Shown: positions 8,275 to 16,605 of the stretch, piece after piece
Numbering within the stretch: position 1 is the first letter of the stretch
Layout of the letters: every line of letters starts with the position of its first letter
NCBI GenBank assembly: GCA_902784805.1
Contig: CACZWD010000007.1
Span: 1-38,405, forward strand
Length of the DNA stretch: 38,405 nt
Direction of reading: 5' to 3'
DNA from: an uncultured Ruminococcus sp.
Lineage (GTDB): Bacteria; Bacillota; Clostridia; RUG12999
Notes under the pieces: generated by a model
Told to the model about the DNA's origin: nothing
What the model saw: only the letters and a program-made list of their open reading frames with translations
Database searches by the model: none
Made by a program: the position numbers and the translations under genes

Positions 8275-9960
8275 ATGATGAATGTAAGAAAAAAATTTGT
8301 ATTGTTTTTGGTGTTAATTTTACTGCTGCCGACTTTGGCTTATGCGGAAGAAGCGACAAATAATGCGCAAGATTACGAAGACAGCGCAACAGATTGTCGT
8401 ATCGTTTTACCTTTTGCGGATGTTGCTGAAGGGACGTGGTACATGGACGCGGTAGCTTATGCATATAAAAATGGGCTTATGACAGGAACGGACGCAGTAG
8501 CATTTAGCCCTGATATGGCATTAAGCCGCGCACAGCTTGTTACAATTCTTTGGAGAATGGCAGAAGAACCGTTTGTTAACTATGCTATGCCATTTGATGA
8601 TATAACAGATGGCGTATGGTACACTGAAGCTATTCGCTGGGTGGCAGCGGAAAATATAACAGATCGTGAGGATGGTAATTTTAATCCGAATGACACTCTT
8701 ACTCGTGACGAAACGTCGGCATTATTATGGAACTACGCGAAATACAGAGGAATAGATGTCAGCGGGGGTGAGGACACTAATATATTAAGCTATAACGATG
8801 TTTTCGATATTAAAGAAGGGTATATTTCCGCTATGCAATGGGCAGTTGGCTCTGGTGTGATTTTGGGAATTGATGAGGAAAATCTTAACCCGAAAGGGCA
8901 GCTCACACGCGCGCAGGCAGCGATGATGATACAGAGGTTTGCGGAAGGCGTAAAAGCGCAGTTACCTTTGTCTTTGTGGACGGAAGGTTCAAGAGCGCGA
9001 AATGAGCTTATTTCATACGTAAAAGCTATAACAGATGAAAACAGCGCGGATTTTATTCCCGTGAAAGACCGTATTGCCGTATTTGATTTGGACGGAACGC
9101 TTTTCTGTGAAACCGATCCAAATTATTTTGACTATACTCTTCTCAAGTACCGTGTGCTGGAAGATTCAGAATATAAAGATAAAGCGTCGGAATTTGAGCG
9201 TGAGGTCGCAAACAAAATTAAAGAGCAAAACGAAACCGGAAAATCCTTTCCGGGGCTTGAGGTTGACCACGGCAAGGCTGTTGCGTCTGCTTTTGCAAGT
9301 ATGACTGTTGATGAGTTTAACGAGTATATTCAGAAATTTAAAAAACAGGCTATGCCAAGCTATATAGGTATGAAACGGGGCGAAAGCTTTTATCTTCCTA
9401 TGGCGCAGGTAGTAAATTATTTGCAGGCAAACGATTTCACGGTTTATATTGTCAGCGGTACCGATCGTCTTATTGTCAGAGGAATACTGGACGGCAGTAT
9501 TTTAGATATTCCGAACCGTCAAATTATCGGCTCAGACGAAACCATAGTTTCAAACAATCAGGGTGATACGGACGGACTTAATTATGTTTTCAAAGATGGC
9601 GATAAACTTATTTTGGGGGGCAATTTTCTTATCAAAAACCTCAAAATGAATAAGGTTTCGGTCATTATGCAGGAAATCGGTCAGCAACCGGTACTTTCTT
9701 TCGGAAACAGCACGGGAGACAGCAGTATGGCGGAATATGTGACAAGCGGTAATAAATATAAAAGCCTTGCGTTTATGCTTTGTTGTGACGATATCGAAAG
9801 AGAAAACGGAAGCATATCAAAAGCGGATAAGATGTTCTCGCTATGTGAAGAGTTTGATTGGGTACCTATATCTATGAAAAATGACTGGACGACCATCTAC
9901 GGGGAAAGTGTAACCTATGTGGGAAGTAAAGCTCAAGAGACTGCAAAAACTGCGGCATAA
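8275..9960 (+). CDS. secreted SLH-domain protein with a C-terminal HAD-family phosphatase domain
   Basis: A 561-residue surface protein. Residues 1-24 form a signal peptide (basic start, hydrophobic core, AYA cut site). Three SLH repeats follow (about 43-95, 100-160 and 165-225; FADV...WY, FDDI...WY, YNDV), which normally bind secondary wall polymer. From about residue 262 it is a HAD hydrolase: motif I DLDGT (D271, D273), motif II VSGTD (S394), and a late GNSTGDSSM (D482) in place of motif IV. It is therefore probably a wall-anchored phosphatase acting outside the cell; the substrate is unknown. GGGAG lies 8 nt before the ATG. A small membrane gene follows directly with its own ribosome site. 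Confidence 0.85.
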   Translation: MMNVRKKFVLFLVLILLLPTLAYAEEATNNAQDYEDSATDCRIVLPFADVAEGTWYMDAVAYAYKNGLMTGTDAVAFSPDMALSRAQLVTILWRMAEEPFVNYAMPFDDITDGVWYTEAIRWVAAENITDREDGNFNPNDTLTRDETSALLWNYAKYRGIDVSGGEDTNILSYNDVFDIKEGYISAMQWAVGSGVILGIDEENLNPKGQLTRAQAAMMIQRFAEGVKAQLPLSLWTEGSRARNELISYVKAITDENSADFIPVKDRIAVFDLDGTLFCETDPNYFDYTLLKYRVLEDSEYKDKASEFEREVANKIKEQNETGKSFPGLEVDHGKAVASAFASMTVDEFNEYIQKFKKQAMPSYIGMKRGESFYLPMAQVVNYLQANDFTVYIVSGTDRLIVRGILDGSILDIPNRQIIGSDETIVSNNQGDTDGLNYVFKDGDKLILGGNFLIKNLKMNKVSVIMQEIGQQPVLSFGNSTGDSSMAEYVTSGNKYKSLAFMLCCDDIERENGSISKADKMFSLCEEFDWVPISMKNDWTTIYGESVTYVGSKAQETAKTAA

Positions 9961-9974
9961 AAGGAGGAATTACT

Positions 9975-10166
9975 ATAATAAAGAATAAGTATCTTGCGTT
10001 TGGGCTGTTTATTATCATTTTCGTTTTGTTTGAAAACCTTTTGGATTTTCTGTACTCTGGATTTATCACAAGAAATGTTTATACGTTTTCTGTATTAGGT
10101 AATCTTATAGTACCGCTTACGACTAGCATTGTTGTTGGATATATTATTTTTTTAAGAAAAAATTAA
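9975..10166 (+). CDS. small two-helix membrane protein, apparent AUA start
   Basis: An open frame of about 63 residues begins 7 nt after a strong AAGGAGG site (9961-9967), but at that spacing the codons are ATA ATA, not ATG. The product, I-K-N-K-Y-L-A-F-G-L-F onward, has two hydrophobic helices (about residues 6-30 and 38-60) and a short basic tail FLRKN. It starts 14 nt after the phosphatase stop, so it is likely co-transcribed. Either AUA is used at low efficiency or an original ATG has been lost and the gene is dying. I did not recognise a family. Confidence 0.55.
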   Translation: MIKNKYLAFGLFIIIFVLFENLLDFLYSGFITRNVYTFSVLGNLIVPLTTSIVVGYIIFLRKN

Positions 10167-10293
10167 AATGTTGATATAGTTAAAAACTTTTTCAAACGCT
10201 AACATATGAAAGATGTTCTCATTATGGAGCTTGACCCCGTAACGGGAGTGCAGCCTAAACTTGAAAAAGGCTTTGAACTTGAATTAAAACATA

Positions 10294-10330
10294 CCCCGTT
10301 CGTTTTGCTCGGACGGGGGGTTTGATTTAT
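10294..10330 (+). terminator. intrinsic terminator of the SLH-phosphatase unit
   Basis: CCCCGT (10294-10299) and ACGGGG (10313-10318) enclose a smaller TCG/CGG-type helix, followed by GGTTTGATTT. It is the only terminator-like hairpin between this unit and the aconitase promoter. Confidence 0.6.
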
Positions 10331-10374
10331 TATTGTATATGCCAAAAAGAGAGGGTTTTTTTATAAAAAATAAT

Positions 10375-10409
10375 GCACTTTGTAGAAAATTTGTCAAAGT
10401 GCTTGACAA
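10375..10409 (+). promoter_or_regulatory. nested dyads at the aconitase promoter (candidate operator)
   Basis: GCACTTTG (10375-10382) is repeated inverted as CAAAGTGC (10395-10402), ending at the edge of the -35 box. A second dyad TTGTCAA-5-TTGACAA (10391-10409) spans the -35 hexamer itself. A repressor here would block polymerase. The regulator is unknown; the second dyad resembles but does not match the Rex consensus (wrong spacing and central bases). Confidence 0.5.
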
Positions 10410-10431
10410 AAAGCTTATTAAAGTTTAAAAT
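10403..10431 (+). promoter_or_regulatory. aconitase promoter
   Basis: TTGACA (10403-10408), 17-nt spacer, TAAAAT (10426-10431). The ATG lies about 40 nt downstream, behind GAAAGGA. Confidence 0.85.
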
Positions 10432-10472
10432 AATAATATATAATAAACAGTTTTGAAAGGATTTGTTTAATA

Positions 10473-12398
10473 ATGGGACTTAATTTGGCACAAAAAATAA
10501 TTAAAGAACACCTTATAAGCGGGGATATGACACCCGGAAGCGAAATATCAATACGCATTGACCAGACCCTTACGCAGGATTCAACAGGAACAATGGCTTA
10601 TCTTGAATTTGAGGCTATGGGTGTACCGAGAGTCAAAACAAAAAAGTCGGTTGCTTACATAGACCATAATACTCTTCAGGCAGGTTTTGAAAATGCCGAT
10701 GACCATAAATTTATTCAGACCGTTACGTCAAAACACGGTATATATTTTTCACGTCCGGGCAACGGTATCTGTCATCAGGTGCAGCTTGAGCGTTTCGGCG
10801 TGCCGGGTATGACGCTTCTCGGCTCCGACAGTCACACTCCGACGGGCGGCGGCATAGGTATGCTGGCAATCGGCGCGGGCGGTATGGACGTTGCGGTCGC
10901 GATGGGCGGCGGTCCTTACTATCTAACCATGCCGAAGGTTGTTAAGGTTAATCTTAAAGGAAAGCTTTCTCCGTGGGTTGCCGCGAAGGATATTATTCTT
11001 GAAGTTCTTCGCATTTTAACGGTTAAAGGCGGGGTAGGAAAGGTTATAGAATATGCCGGTGAAGGCGTTAAAACTCTTACTGTTCCCGAGCGCGCGACAA
11101 TAACAAATATGGGAGCTGAGCTCGGCGCCACAACGTCAATCTTCCCGAGCGATGAGGTGACTTTAAGCTTTCTTAAAGCGCAGGGGCGTGAGGCTGATTA
11201 TACCGAAATTCTTCCCGATGCTGACGCGCGGTATGATGAGGAAATAACAATTGACCTTTCTTCTCTTACACCGCTTGCGGCGCAGCCGCATATGCCGGAC
11301 AGAGTTGATACCGTTAAAAACATAGGCAGTATAAAGGTTGACCAGGTAGCTATCGGAAGCTGCACAAACTCATCATATATGGATATGATGAAGGTCGCGA
11401 AAATTTTAAAGGGCAAAACCGTACATCCTGATGTGAGCCTTGTTATTTCTCCGGGTTCAAAACAGGTGCTTAATATGCTTGCCGAAAACGGCGCTCTTGC
11501 CGATATGGTAAGCGCAGGCGCGAGAATACTTGAAAGCGCCTGCGGTCCGTGTATAGGTATGGGACAGGCTCCGAAAACAGACGCGGTGTCGCTCAGAACG
11601 TTTAATCGTAACTTTGAAGGCAGAAGCGGAACAAAATCGGCTCGGGTATATCTTGTAAGCCCCGAAACCGCCGCTGTAAGCGCGCTTACGGGAGTTTTGA
11701 CAGACCCGAGAGAATTTGGCGATTGCCCATTGATTGAAATGCCCGAAAAGTTTTTGGTTAATGATAATATGATTATTGCTCCCGCACCCGAAAATAATGA
11801 TGTTGAGGTTGTCAGAGGTCCGAATATAAAGCCTTTCCCGATAAACAAGCCTCTTGCTGACAAAATAACGGGAAAAGCGCTTATAAAGGTTGAGGATAAT
11901 ATCACTACAGACCATATTATGCCTTCAAACGCCAAGCTTCTTCCGTTCCGTTCAAATATTCCTTATCTTTCGGAATTTTGCCTTGTACCTTGTGACCCCG
12001 ATTTTCCGAAAAGAGCAAAGGAAAACGGCGGCGGTTTCATAATAGGCGGCAGCAATTACGGTCAGGGCTCAAGCCGTGAGCATGCTGCGCTTGCTCCGCT
12101 TTATCTTGGTATTAAGGCTGTTATTGTTAAGTCTTTTGCGAGAATACATGTCGCAAACCTTATAAATTCCGGAATTTTGCCGCTTACATTTAAAAATCCC
12201 GAGGATTATGATAAGATTGACCGTGACGACGAAATTACAATTGAAAATGCGACCGGACAGGTGAAAGCCGGCGGCGATATAATAATTAAAAACGTTACAA
12301 AAGGCATTGATATCGTAACCGAAACAATGCTTTCCGACAGGCAGATTGATATGATTCTTGCGGGCGGGCTGCTTAATTATACCAGGGAGAACAGCTGA
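10473..12398 (+). CDS. acn: aconitate hydratase
   Basis: Interconverts citrate and isocitrate, in this type of anaerobe usually feeding 2-oxoglutarate and glutamate synthesis. At 641 residues it belongs to the shorter monomeric aconitases common in Clostridia. 4Fe-4S cysteines lie in IGSCTNSS (about residue 294) and SACGPCIGMG (about residues 358-361). Substrate motifs include LLGSDSHTPTGGGIGM near residue 128 and the swivel-domain GGSNYGQGSSREHAAL near 530. No other TCA gene is nearby. It is followed after 52 nt by the redox regulator rex, perhaps in the same transcript. Confidence 0.94.
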   Translation: MGLNLAQKIIKEHLISGDMTPGSEISIRIDQTLTQDSTGTMAYLEFEAMGVPRVKTKKSVAYIDHNTLQAGFENADDHKFIQTVTSKHGIYFSRPGNGICHQVQLERFGVPGMTLLGSDSHTPTGGGIGMLAIGAGGMDVAVAMGGGPYYLTMPKVVKVNLKGKLSPWVAAKDIILEVLRILTVKGGVGKVIEYAGEGVKTLTVPERATITNMGAELGATTSIFPSDEVTLSFLKAQGREADYTEILPDADARYDEEITIDLSSLTPLAAQPHMPDRVDTVKNIGSIKVDQVAIGSCTNSSYMDMMKVAKILKGKTVHPDVSLVISPGSKQVLNMLAENGALADMVSAGARILESACGPCIGMGQAPKTDAVSLRTFNRNFEGRSGTKSARVYLVSPETAAVSALTGVLTDPREFGDCPLIEMPEKFLVNDNMIIAPAPENNDVEVVRGPNIKPFPINKPLADKITGKALIKVEDNITTDHIMPSNAKLLPFRSNIPYLSEFCLVPCDPDFPKRAKENGGGFIIGGSNYGQGSSREHAALAPLYLGIKAVIVKSFARIHVANLINSGILPLTFKNPEDYDKIDRDDEITIENATGQVKAGGDIIIKNVTKGIDIVTETMLSDRQIDMILAGGLLNYTRENS

Positions 12399-12450
12399 AA
12401 TCCGAGCTTTTTGAACATATAATTTTTTACAGAAAGGCATGATTATAAAA

Positions 12451-13092
12451 ATGGCTGAACATAAAAAGGTTTCAAGCGTTGTTATACGAAGGCTTCCGCG
12501 TTATTACAGATATCTCGGTGATTTGCTGGCAAAAGGAATCAAAAGGATATCCTCAAAAGAACTCAGCGAGCTTATGAATGTCACCGCTTCACAGATACGG
12601 CAGGACTTTAACTGTTTCGGCGGCTTCGGTCAGCAGGGATACGGCTATAACGTTGAATATCTTTATAATGAAATAAGTGATATTCTCGGCATACGCAAGG
12701 GCAGAAGTATGATTATTGTCGGAACGGGAAATCTCGGTATGTCTATTGCGGGATATTCAAATTTTAAAAAGCGCGGTTTTAACCTTGTCGGTCTTTTTGA
12801 CCATAATCCGGCTCTTTACGGTAAAGAGGTAAGCGGAATAAAAATCATGCCCGTAACGGAGCTTAAAAATTTTCTTCAAGGTCATAATGTTGATATTGCG
12901 GTGCTTACTATGCCGAAAGAGAGTGTTCAGGAGGTTTTGCCCGTAATAAAAGGTAACGTAAAAGGGATATGGAATTTTTCACATAAAGAAATCCCTCAGG
13001 AGGACGGGCTTTCTGTTGAAAATGTGCATTTGAGTGACAGTCTTATGACTCTTTCATGTAAAATAGGAAGAAATGAAAAGCTGGGGAAATAA
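12451..13092 (+). CDS. rex: redox-sensing transcriptional repressor Rex
   Basis: Senses the NADH/NAD+ ratio and represses fermentative and respiratory genes when NADH is low. The N-terminal winged helix contains VIRRLPRYYRYLGDLL and the recognition helix ASQIRQDF; the Rossmann domain has GTGNLG (about residues 86-91) and a C-terminal domain-swapped helix. I prefer the ATG at 12451 (MAEHKKVSS), as in other Rex proteins; the ATG at 12439 is only one base from AGAAAGG, though 12451 is 13 nt from it, so neither spacing is ideal. The length of 213 residues is normal. Confidence 0.95.
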   Translation: MAEHKKVSSVVIRRLPRYYRYLGDLLAKGIKRISSKELSELMNVTASQIRQDFNCFGGFGQQGYGYNVEYLYNEISDILGIRKGRSMIIVGTGNLGMSIAGYSNFKKRGFNLVGLFDHNPALYGKEVSGIKIMPVTELKNFLQGHNVDIAVLTMPKESVQEVLPVIKGNVKGIWNFSHKEIPQEDGLSVENVHLSDSLMTLSCKIGRNEKLGK

Positions 13093-13109
13093 ACGGCAGA
13101 GGTAAAAAT

Positions 13110-13421
13110 ATGTCTGAACTTTTTGAAATTATTATGATAATAAGCTTTGGAGCATCATGGCCTATGAACGTTGCAAAGTCATACAGGAGCCGTACCGCAA
13201 AAGGAAAAAGTCTCGGTTTTCTGTGCCTTATTTTTTTCGGATATATAGCAGGAATTGCTTCAAAGCTTTTAAATTCCGCATATATGGAAGCTTTCGGTAA
13301 GAAATGGTATGTTTTGTTTTTTTATATATTAAATCTTATAATGGTGGGTGCAGACCTTATTTTATATTTTCGGAACAAAAGGCTTGACAGCCTTGCGGAA
13401 AAAAATATGGGAAAAAATTAA
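13110..13421 (+). CDS. small PQ-loop/SemiSWEET-like membrane protein
   Basis: A 103-residue protein with three hydrophobic helices (about 4-22, 36-55, 67-87). The first loop WPMNVAKSYRSRTAKGKSLG places a proline kink and a basic K-S-x-R-T-x-G-K-S patch where PQ-loop proteins have theirs, so a half-transporter of the SemiSWEET type that dimerises is a reasonable reading. The substrate is unknown. It begins 18 nt after rex behind GGCAGAGG-type spacing and is probably co-transcribed with it. Confidence 0.6.
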   Translation: MSELFEIIMIISFGASWPMNVAKSYRSRTAKGKSLGFLCLIFFGYIAGIASKLLNSAYMEAFGKKWYVLFFYILNLIMVGADLILYFRNKRLDSLAEKNMGKN

Positions 13422-13429
13422 TATTTTCC

Positions 13430-13458
13430 TTGCAATTTGTTTAAATATGGTGTATAAT
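13430..13458 (+). promoter_or_regulatory. purA promoter
   Basis: TTGCAA (13430-13435), 17-nt spacer, TATAAT (13453-13458). The leader before the ATG is about 70 nt. Confidence 0.78.
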
Positions 13459-13534
13459 ATATAAGGTTTGTTTTTGGTATATTAAAAACTTATAAATGAA
13501 TGAGCAACCTTAAAAACAAAAGGAGTTATAAAAA

Positions 13535-14806
13535 ATGTTAACAGCAATTGTCGGTATAAACTGGGGAGATGAAGGAAAAGGGCGTATGGTTGACCTTCTT
13601 TCAAGCGATTATGATATTGTTGCGCGTTATCAGGGAGGCAACAACGCAGGACATACGGTTATAAACCATCTCGGAAAGTTTGTTCTTAACCTTCTGCCTT
13701 CCGGAATACTCCGTGAAAATGTTGTAAATGTAATGGGCTGCGGTATGGTTATTGATATTGAGCATCTTTGCGGTGAAATCGCGCGTCTTCGTGAAAAGGG
13801 CGTAAAAATCAGTCCCGAAAATCTTAAAATCAGTGACAGGGCAGTTATTTGTATGCCTTACCACGTTATGCAGGATTGTCTTGAAGAGGACAGGCTGGGA
13901 GACGCGAAATACGGCTCAACAAGACGTGGTATAGGTCCGGTTTACGGCGATAAATATCTTAAAAAGGCTATCAGGATGGGCGACCTTTTATACCCGGAAA
14001 CCACGAAAAAAAGGCTTGAAGGCATTGTAGAGTGGAAAAATCTTACAATAGAAGGCTCTTACGGAGCTGAAAAAATAAAGCTTAATGACATAACGGCGTG
14101 GCTTAATAAGTTCGGCGGTGAGCTTAAAGATTATATTTGTGATACGGGCGTATTCCTTGAAAACGCTCTTAAAAACGGCAAAAAGGTAATGTTTGAAGCA
14201 CAGCTCGGAGCGCTCAGAGATATTGATTACGGAATTTATCCATATACATCATCATCTTCTGTTATTGCCGCTTACGCGCCTATCGGAGCTGGAATAGCGG
14301 GCAGAAAAATTGATGAAACAATCGGTATTATGAAAGCGTATTCGACCTGTGTGGGTGAAGGACCTTTTGTTACGGAGCTTTTTGGCGATGAGGCGGAGGA
14401 ATTAAGGCGCGCGGGCGGAGAATACGGAGCCGCAACGGGCAGACCGAGGCGTGTAGGACCGTTTGACGCCGTTGCTTCAAGGTATGGTGTCAGAGTGCAG
14501 GGCGCTGATTCTATTGCGCTTACCAAACTTGATATTTTATCCGGAATAAATCCGATTAAGGTATGCACAGGATATAAAATAGGGGATACCGTAACGGAAA
14601 ATTTCCCGTTTGGTGATATAATAAACGAAGCAGAGCCTGTATATGAAGAGCTTCCGGGCTGGCAGGGAGATATTTCCGGTTGCAGAAGCCTTGACGAGCT
14701 TCCGAAAGAGGCTGTTGATTACATAAAATATATTGAAAAAGCGGTTGACTGCAAAATTTCTTATGTTTCTGTAGGGCCCGACCGTGAACAATATATAAAG
14801 CTTTAA
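13535..14806 (+). CDS. purA: adenylosuccinate synthetase
   Basis: Joins IMP and aspartate using GTP to give adenylosuccinate, the first committed step to AMP. The 423-residue protein is full length. The P-loop INWGDEGKGRMVDLL lies at residues 8-22 with catalytic Asp and His (D12; H in NNAGHTV, about residue 40). STRRGIGPVYGDK and the C-terminal base-recognition TKLDIL are present. AGGAG precedes the ATG by about 9 nt. Confidence 0.96.
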   Translation: MLTAIVGINWGDEGKGRMVDLLSSDYDIVARYQGGNNAGHTVINHLGKFVLNLLPSGILRENVVNVMGCGMVIDIEHLCGEIARLREKGVKISPENLKISDRAVICMPYHVMQDCLEEDRLGDAKYGSTRRGIGPVYGDKYLKKAIRMGDLLYPETTKKRLEGIVEWKNLTIEGSYGAEKIKLNDITAWLNKFGGELKDYICDTGVFLENALKNGKKVMFEAQLGALRDIDYGIYPYTSSSSVIAAYAPIGAGIAGRKIDETIGIMKAYSTCVGEGPFVTELFGDEAEELRRAGGEYGAATGRPRRVGPFDAVASRYGVRVQGADSIALTKLDILSGINPIKVCTGYKIGDTVTENFPFGDIINEAEPVYEELPGWQGDISGCRSLDELPKEAVDYIKYIEKAVDCKISYVSVGPDREQYIKL

Positions 14807-14815
14807 AAATAAAGA

Positions 14816-14834
14816 GGCTGTGATTTTCACAGCC
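14816..14834 (+). terminator. weak hairpin after purA
   Basis: GGCTGTGA-TTT-TCACAGCC is a perfect 8-bp stem 9 nt after purA, but no T run follows (CACAATTT). It may be an imperfect terminator or a processing point, since the tRNA starts 8 nt later. Confidence 0.45.
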
Positions 14835-14842
14835 CACAATTT

Positions 14843-14917
14843 GCCTCCGTAGTTAAATGGATATAACAAACCCCTCCTAAGGGTTAGTTATCGGTTCGAT
14901 TCCGGTCGGGGGTGCCA
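14843..14917 (+). tRNA. tRNA-Arg (anticodon CCU)
   Basis: The cloverleaf folds with acceptor GCCTCCG/CGGGGGT (one G-T at the end), anticodon stem AACCC/GGGTT, loop CTCCTAA with anticodon CCT, T-arm ATCGG-TTCGATT-CCGGT and an encoded CCA (14915-14917). It reads AGG. There is no separate promoter, so it may be read from purA. Phage-derived genes follow directly, and tRNA-Arg genes are common integration sites. Confidence 0.92.
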
Positions 14918-14921
14918 AAAG

Positions 14922-14971
14922 AGACAAACGGTTTTTTATAACATTGTTATATTAGTGTTTGTCTTTTTTTA
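14922..14971 (+). terminator. intrinsic terminator after tRNA-Arg
   Basis: AGACAAAC (14922-14929) pairs with GTTTGTCT (14957-14964), with an inner TATAAC/GTTATA hairpin, followed by TTTTTTT. Confidence 0.8.
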
Positions 14972-15205
14972 TATGCAAATTTTACAAGAGAGCGACAGCA
15001 AAACTATATAAAATGACAACGGAATTGTTTTTTTACAGAAGATTAAAGTTTGAACCGCAATGGTAAAACATTAAAATATTAATGTTATATATTATTTAAT
15101 GCACATTTTGAGTAAAATCAAGAATGTACTTGCAGAATGAGAAAGAAACGGTGTTTTTTTACACTACACAACAGCAAATTAAATATTAATTGTTATTAAA
15201 TATTT
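14972..15205. other. AT-rich non-coding stretch
   Basis: This stretch of about 230 bases holds no convincing gene, RNA or promoter. It is very AT-rich with runs of T and short inverted repeats. It probably contains the left scar of the prophage remnant that starts at about 15206, but I could not find a duplicated tRNA end marking an attachment site. Confidence 0.4.
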
Positions 15206-15466
15206 TTGTTACAGTTGTTGCGTCTATTAACTGAAAACGATAATCCGCTTTTTAAAAAAATCGCGGTATTCGACGGCGACAGTATATCGCACGGAGGTAG
15301 TGCTGCCGATAATTCATCAGGCTGGGCTTCACGAATAGGCGATAAAAATAAAATGAGCTGGCGGAATTACAGTGTCGGCGGCGGGTTCATAACATATATC
15401 TCCGGCAAGCACTGTATTAGTCGCACTATTGACACGATACATAATACTTATTCCACACTGGATTGC
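15206..15466 (+). pseudogene. truncated phage SGNH/GDSL hydrolase
   Basis: The frame reads KKIAVFDGDSISHG, then GWASRIGDKN, SWRNYSVGGGFIT and SRTIDTIHNTYSTLD, the N-terminal third of phage-type SGNH hydrolases with the block I GDS serine. The oxyanion-hole and catalytic His blocks are missing: after STLD the sequence runs out of frame into the next small gene. No proper start with a ribosome site is seen, so the 5' end is probably damaged too. A deletion has joined this fragment to the gene below. Confidence 0.75.
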
Positions 15467-15467
15467 A

Positions 15468-15605
15468 ATGTTCATTATAAACGAAATACGCTCTATACTC
15501 GAAAACCTTGTAAAACTCGGCGTAGATGTACCGCAGTTCCTTATTAAAGGCTTAGAGGTCGAGTATGACACAGTAAAAGCAAAAACAGAGGTGAAAAATC
15601 AATGA
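15468..15605 (+). CDS. small phage protein upstream of the endolysin, possibly a truncated C-terminus
   Basis: A 45-residue frame, MFIINEIRSILENLVKLGVD then VPQFLIKGLEVEYDTVK and a charged end. Its TGA overlaps the endolysin start as ATGA, so it once was, or still is, translated with it. No ribosome site precedes the ATG, and the frame stays open upstream in the deletion-joint region, so this may be only the tail of a longer tail or lysis gene. I did not recognise a family. Confidence 0.5.
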   Translation: MFIINEIRSILENLVKLGVDVPQFLIKGLEVEYDTVKAKTEVKNQ

Positions 15606-16402
15606 AAATTTTATTAATTGCGGGACACGGAGCGGGCGACCTTGGAGCGTCGGGCTGCGGTTACAAAGAAGCTGACCTTACAAGGGAGCTTGTAACGCTT
15701 ATAAAACCTATGCTTGACGGTTACGCTGATGTTACTGTTTTTGATTTTGACCGCAAAATGGCAGCGGATTTAAAGAGCGGTATCAGATTTAATTTCAAGC
15801 CTTATGATTACGTGTTTGAAGTCCACTTTAACGCCGCAGGAGCGGCGGCAAAAGGCGCGGAAGTATTAATTCACAGCAAGGTTTCAGACCGTGCCGAAAA
15901 TGCCCTTATTTTGCGTAGTATGGCAAGTCTGGGATTTATAAACAGAGGTGTAAAAAGACGCAATGATTTAATCGTAATGAATACTTGTTATGCGCAGGGT
16001 GCAAGATACGCGCTGTTTGAAACTTGCTTCATCAGCAACGCCGAAGATATGAGAATATATCAATCTAAAAAATTTGAAATTGCGGAAGCAGTAACAAATG
16101 GAATTATTGAAGGACTTAAATTAAAGGAGGACAAACCTATGACAAATGAAGAAAGAACAAAATTCAATAAGCTTGTAAATGCGGTGTCAGCGCTCAGCGA
16201 AAGAGTTGATAAGCTTGACAGTAAAATGATTTACGGGTATGTTGATGATAATATGCCGTCGTGGGCAAAACCTACCATATTAAAGCTTATGGATAAGGGC
16301 GTTTTAAGAGGCAATGAAAAGGGAAATCTTAACCTTGACGAGAATATGCTCAGGACACTTGTTATCCTCGACAGGGCAGGGATTTTTAAGGACGTGATAT
16401 AG
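15602..16402 (+). CDS. N-acetylmuramoyl-L-alanine amidase, phage endolysin
   Basis: Cuts the amide between MurNAc and the stem peptide of peptidoglycan. Residues 1-175 form an Amidase_3-type catalytic domain: GHGAGDLGASG (His9), EADLTRELV (Glu), EVHFNA (His) and ALFETCFISN (catalytic Glu), so all expected zinc and catalytic residues are present. After a polar linker (residues 178-210) the C-terminal 50 residues, PSWAKPTILKLMDKG onward, look like a single SLH-type or wall-binding repeat. There is no signal peptide, so it is a holin-dependent phage lysin. It is coupled to the preceding small frame. Confidence 0.85.
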   Translation: MKILLIAGHGAGDLGASGCGYKEADLTRELVTLIKPMLDGYADVTVFDFDRKMAADLKSGIRFNFKPYDYVFEVHFNAAGAAAKGAEVLIHSKVSDRAENALILRSMASLGFINRGVKRRNDLIVMNTCYAQGARYALFETCFISNAEDMRIYQSKKFEIAEAVTNGIIEGLKLKEDKPMTNEERTKFNKLVNAVSALSERVDKLDSKMIYGYVDDNMPSWAKPTILKLMDKGVLRGNEKGNLNLDENMLRTLVILDRAGIFKDVI

Positions 16403-16551
16403 GCGGCTGTTTTTATATTTTTTATTTTTATCAAGCCTTTTATCAAGCGTTTTTTACAAAAAATTTAGTAACACTTTTTAGTGACAAGTTGTGTTTTTAC
16501 AGCGCATAATCAAATAAATGTTCTGTGAATTTTCCGCGCAAAATGATAAGT

Positions 16552-16598
16552 AAAAACAGCCATTCTTTGTATGTATTTAACAAAAAATGACTGTTTTT
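16552..16598. terminator. bidirectional terminator-like hairpin between endolysin and tRNA-Ser
   Basis: AAAAACAG (16552-16559) pairs with CTGTTTTT (16591-16598), extended inside by CATT/AATG with one mismatch. A/T runs at both ends would serve the endolysin on plus or tRNA-Ser on minus. Confidence 0.6.
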
Positions 16599-16605
16599 GC
16601 GTAAT

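Noticed and set aside
10206..10325. 39-codon frame MKDVLIMELDPVTG onward after the SLH-phosphatase unit
   Set aside because: No ribosome site precedes it and its last third is the terminator hairpin at 10294-10318, so it is more likely chance or a relic than a gene.
10391..10409. Rex operator at the aconitase promoter
   Set aside because: Rex sites are TTGTGAA-4-TTCACAA-like; here the spacer is 5 and the third base pair from the centre differs, so I list it only as an unassigned dyad.
11198..11935. Long open frames antisense to aconitase
   Set aside because: They have no ribosome site or promoter and arise from codon bias of the aconitase gene, whose motifs are unmistakable.
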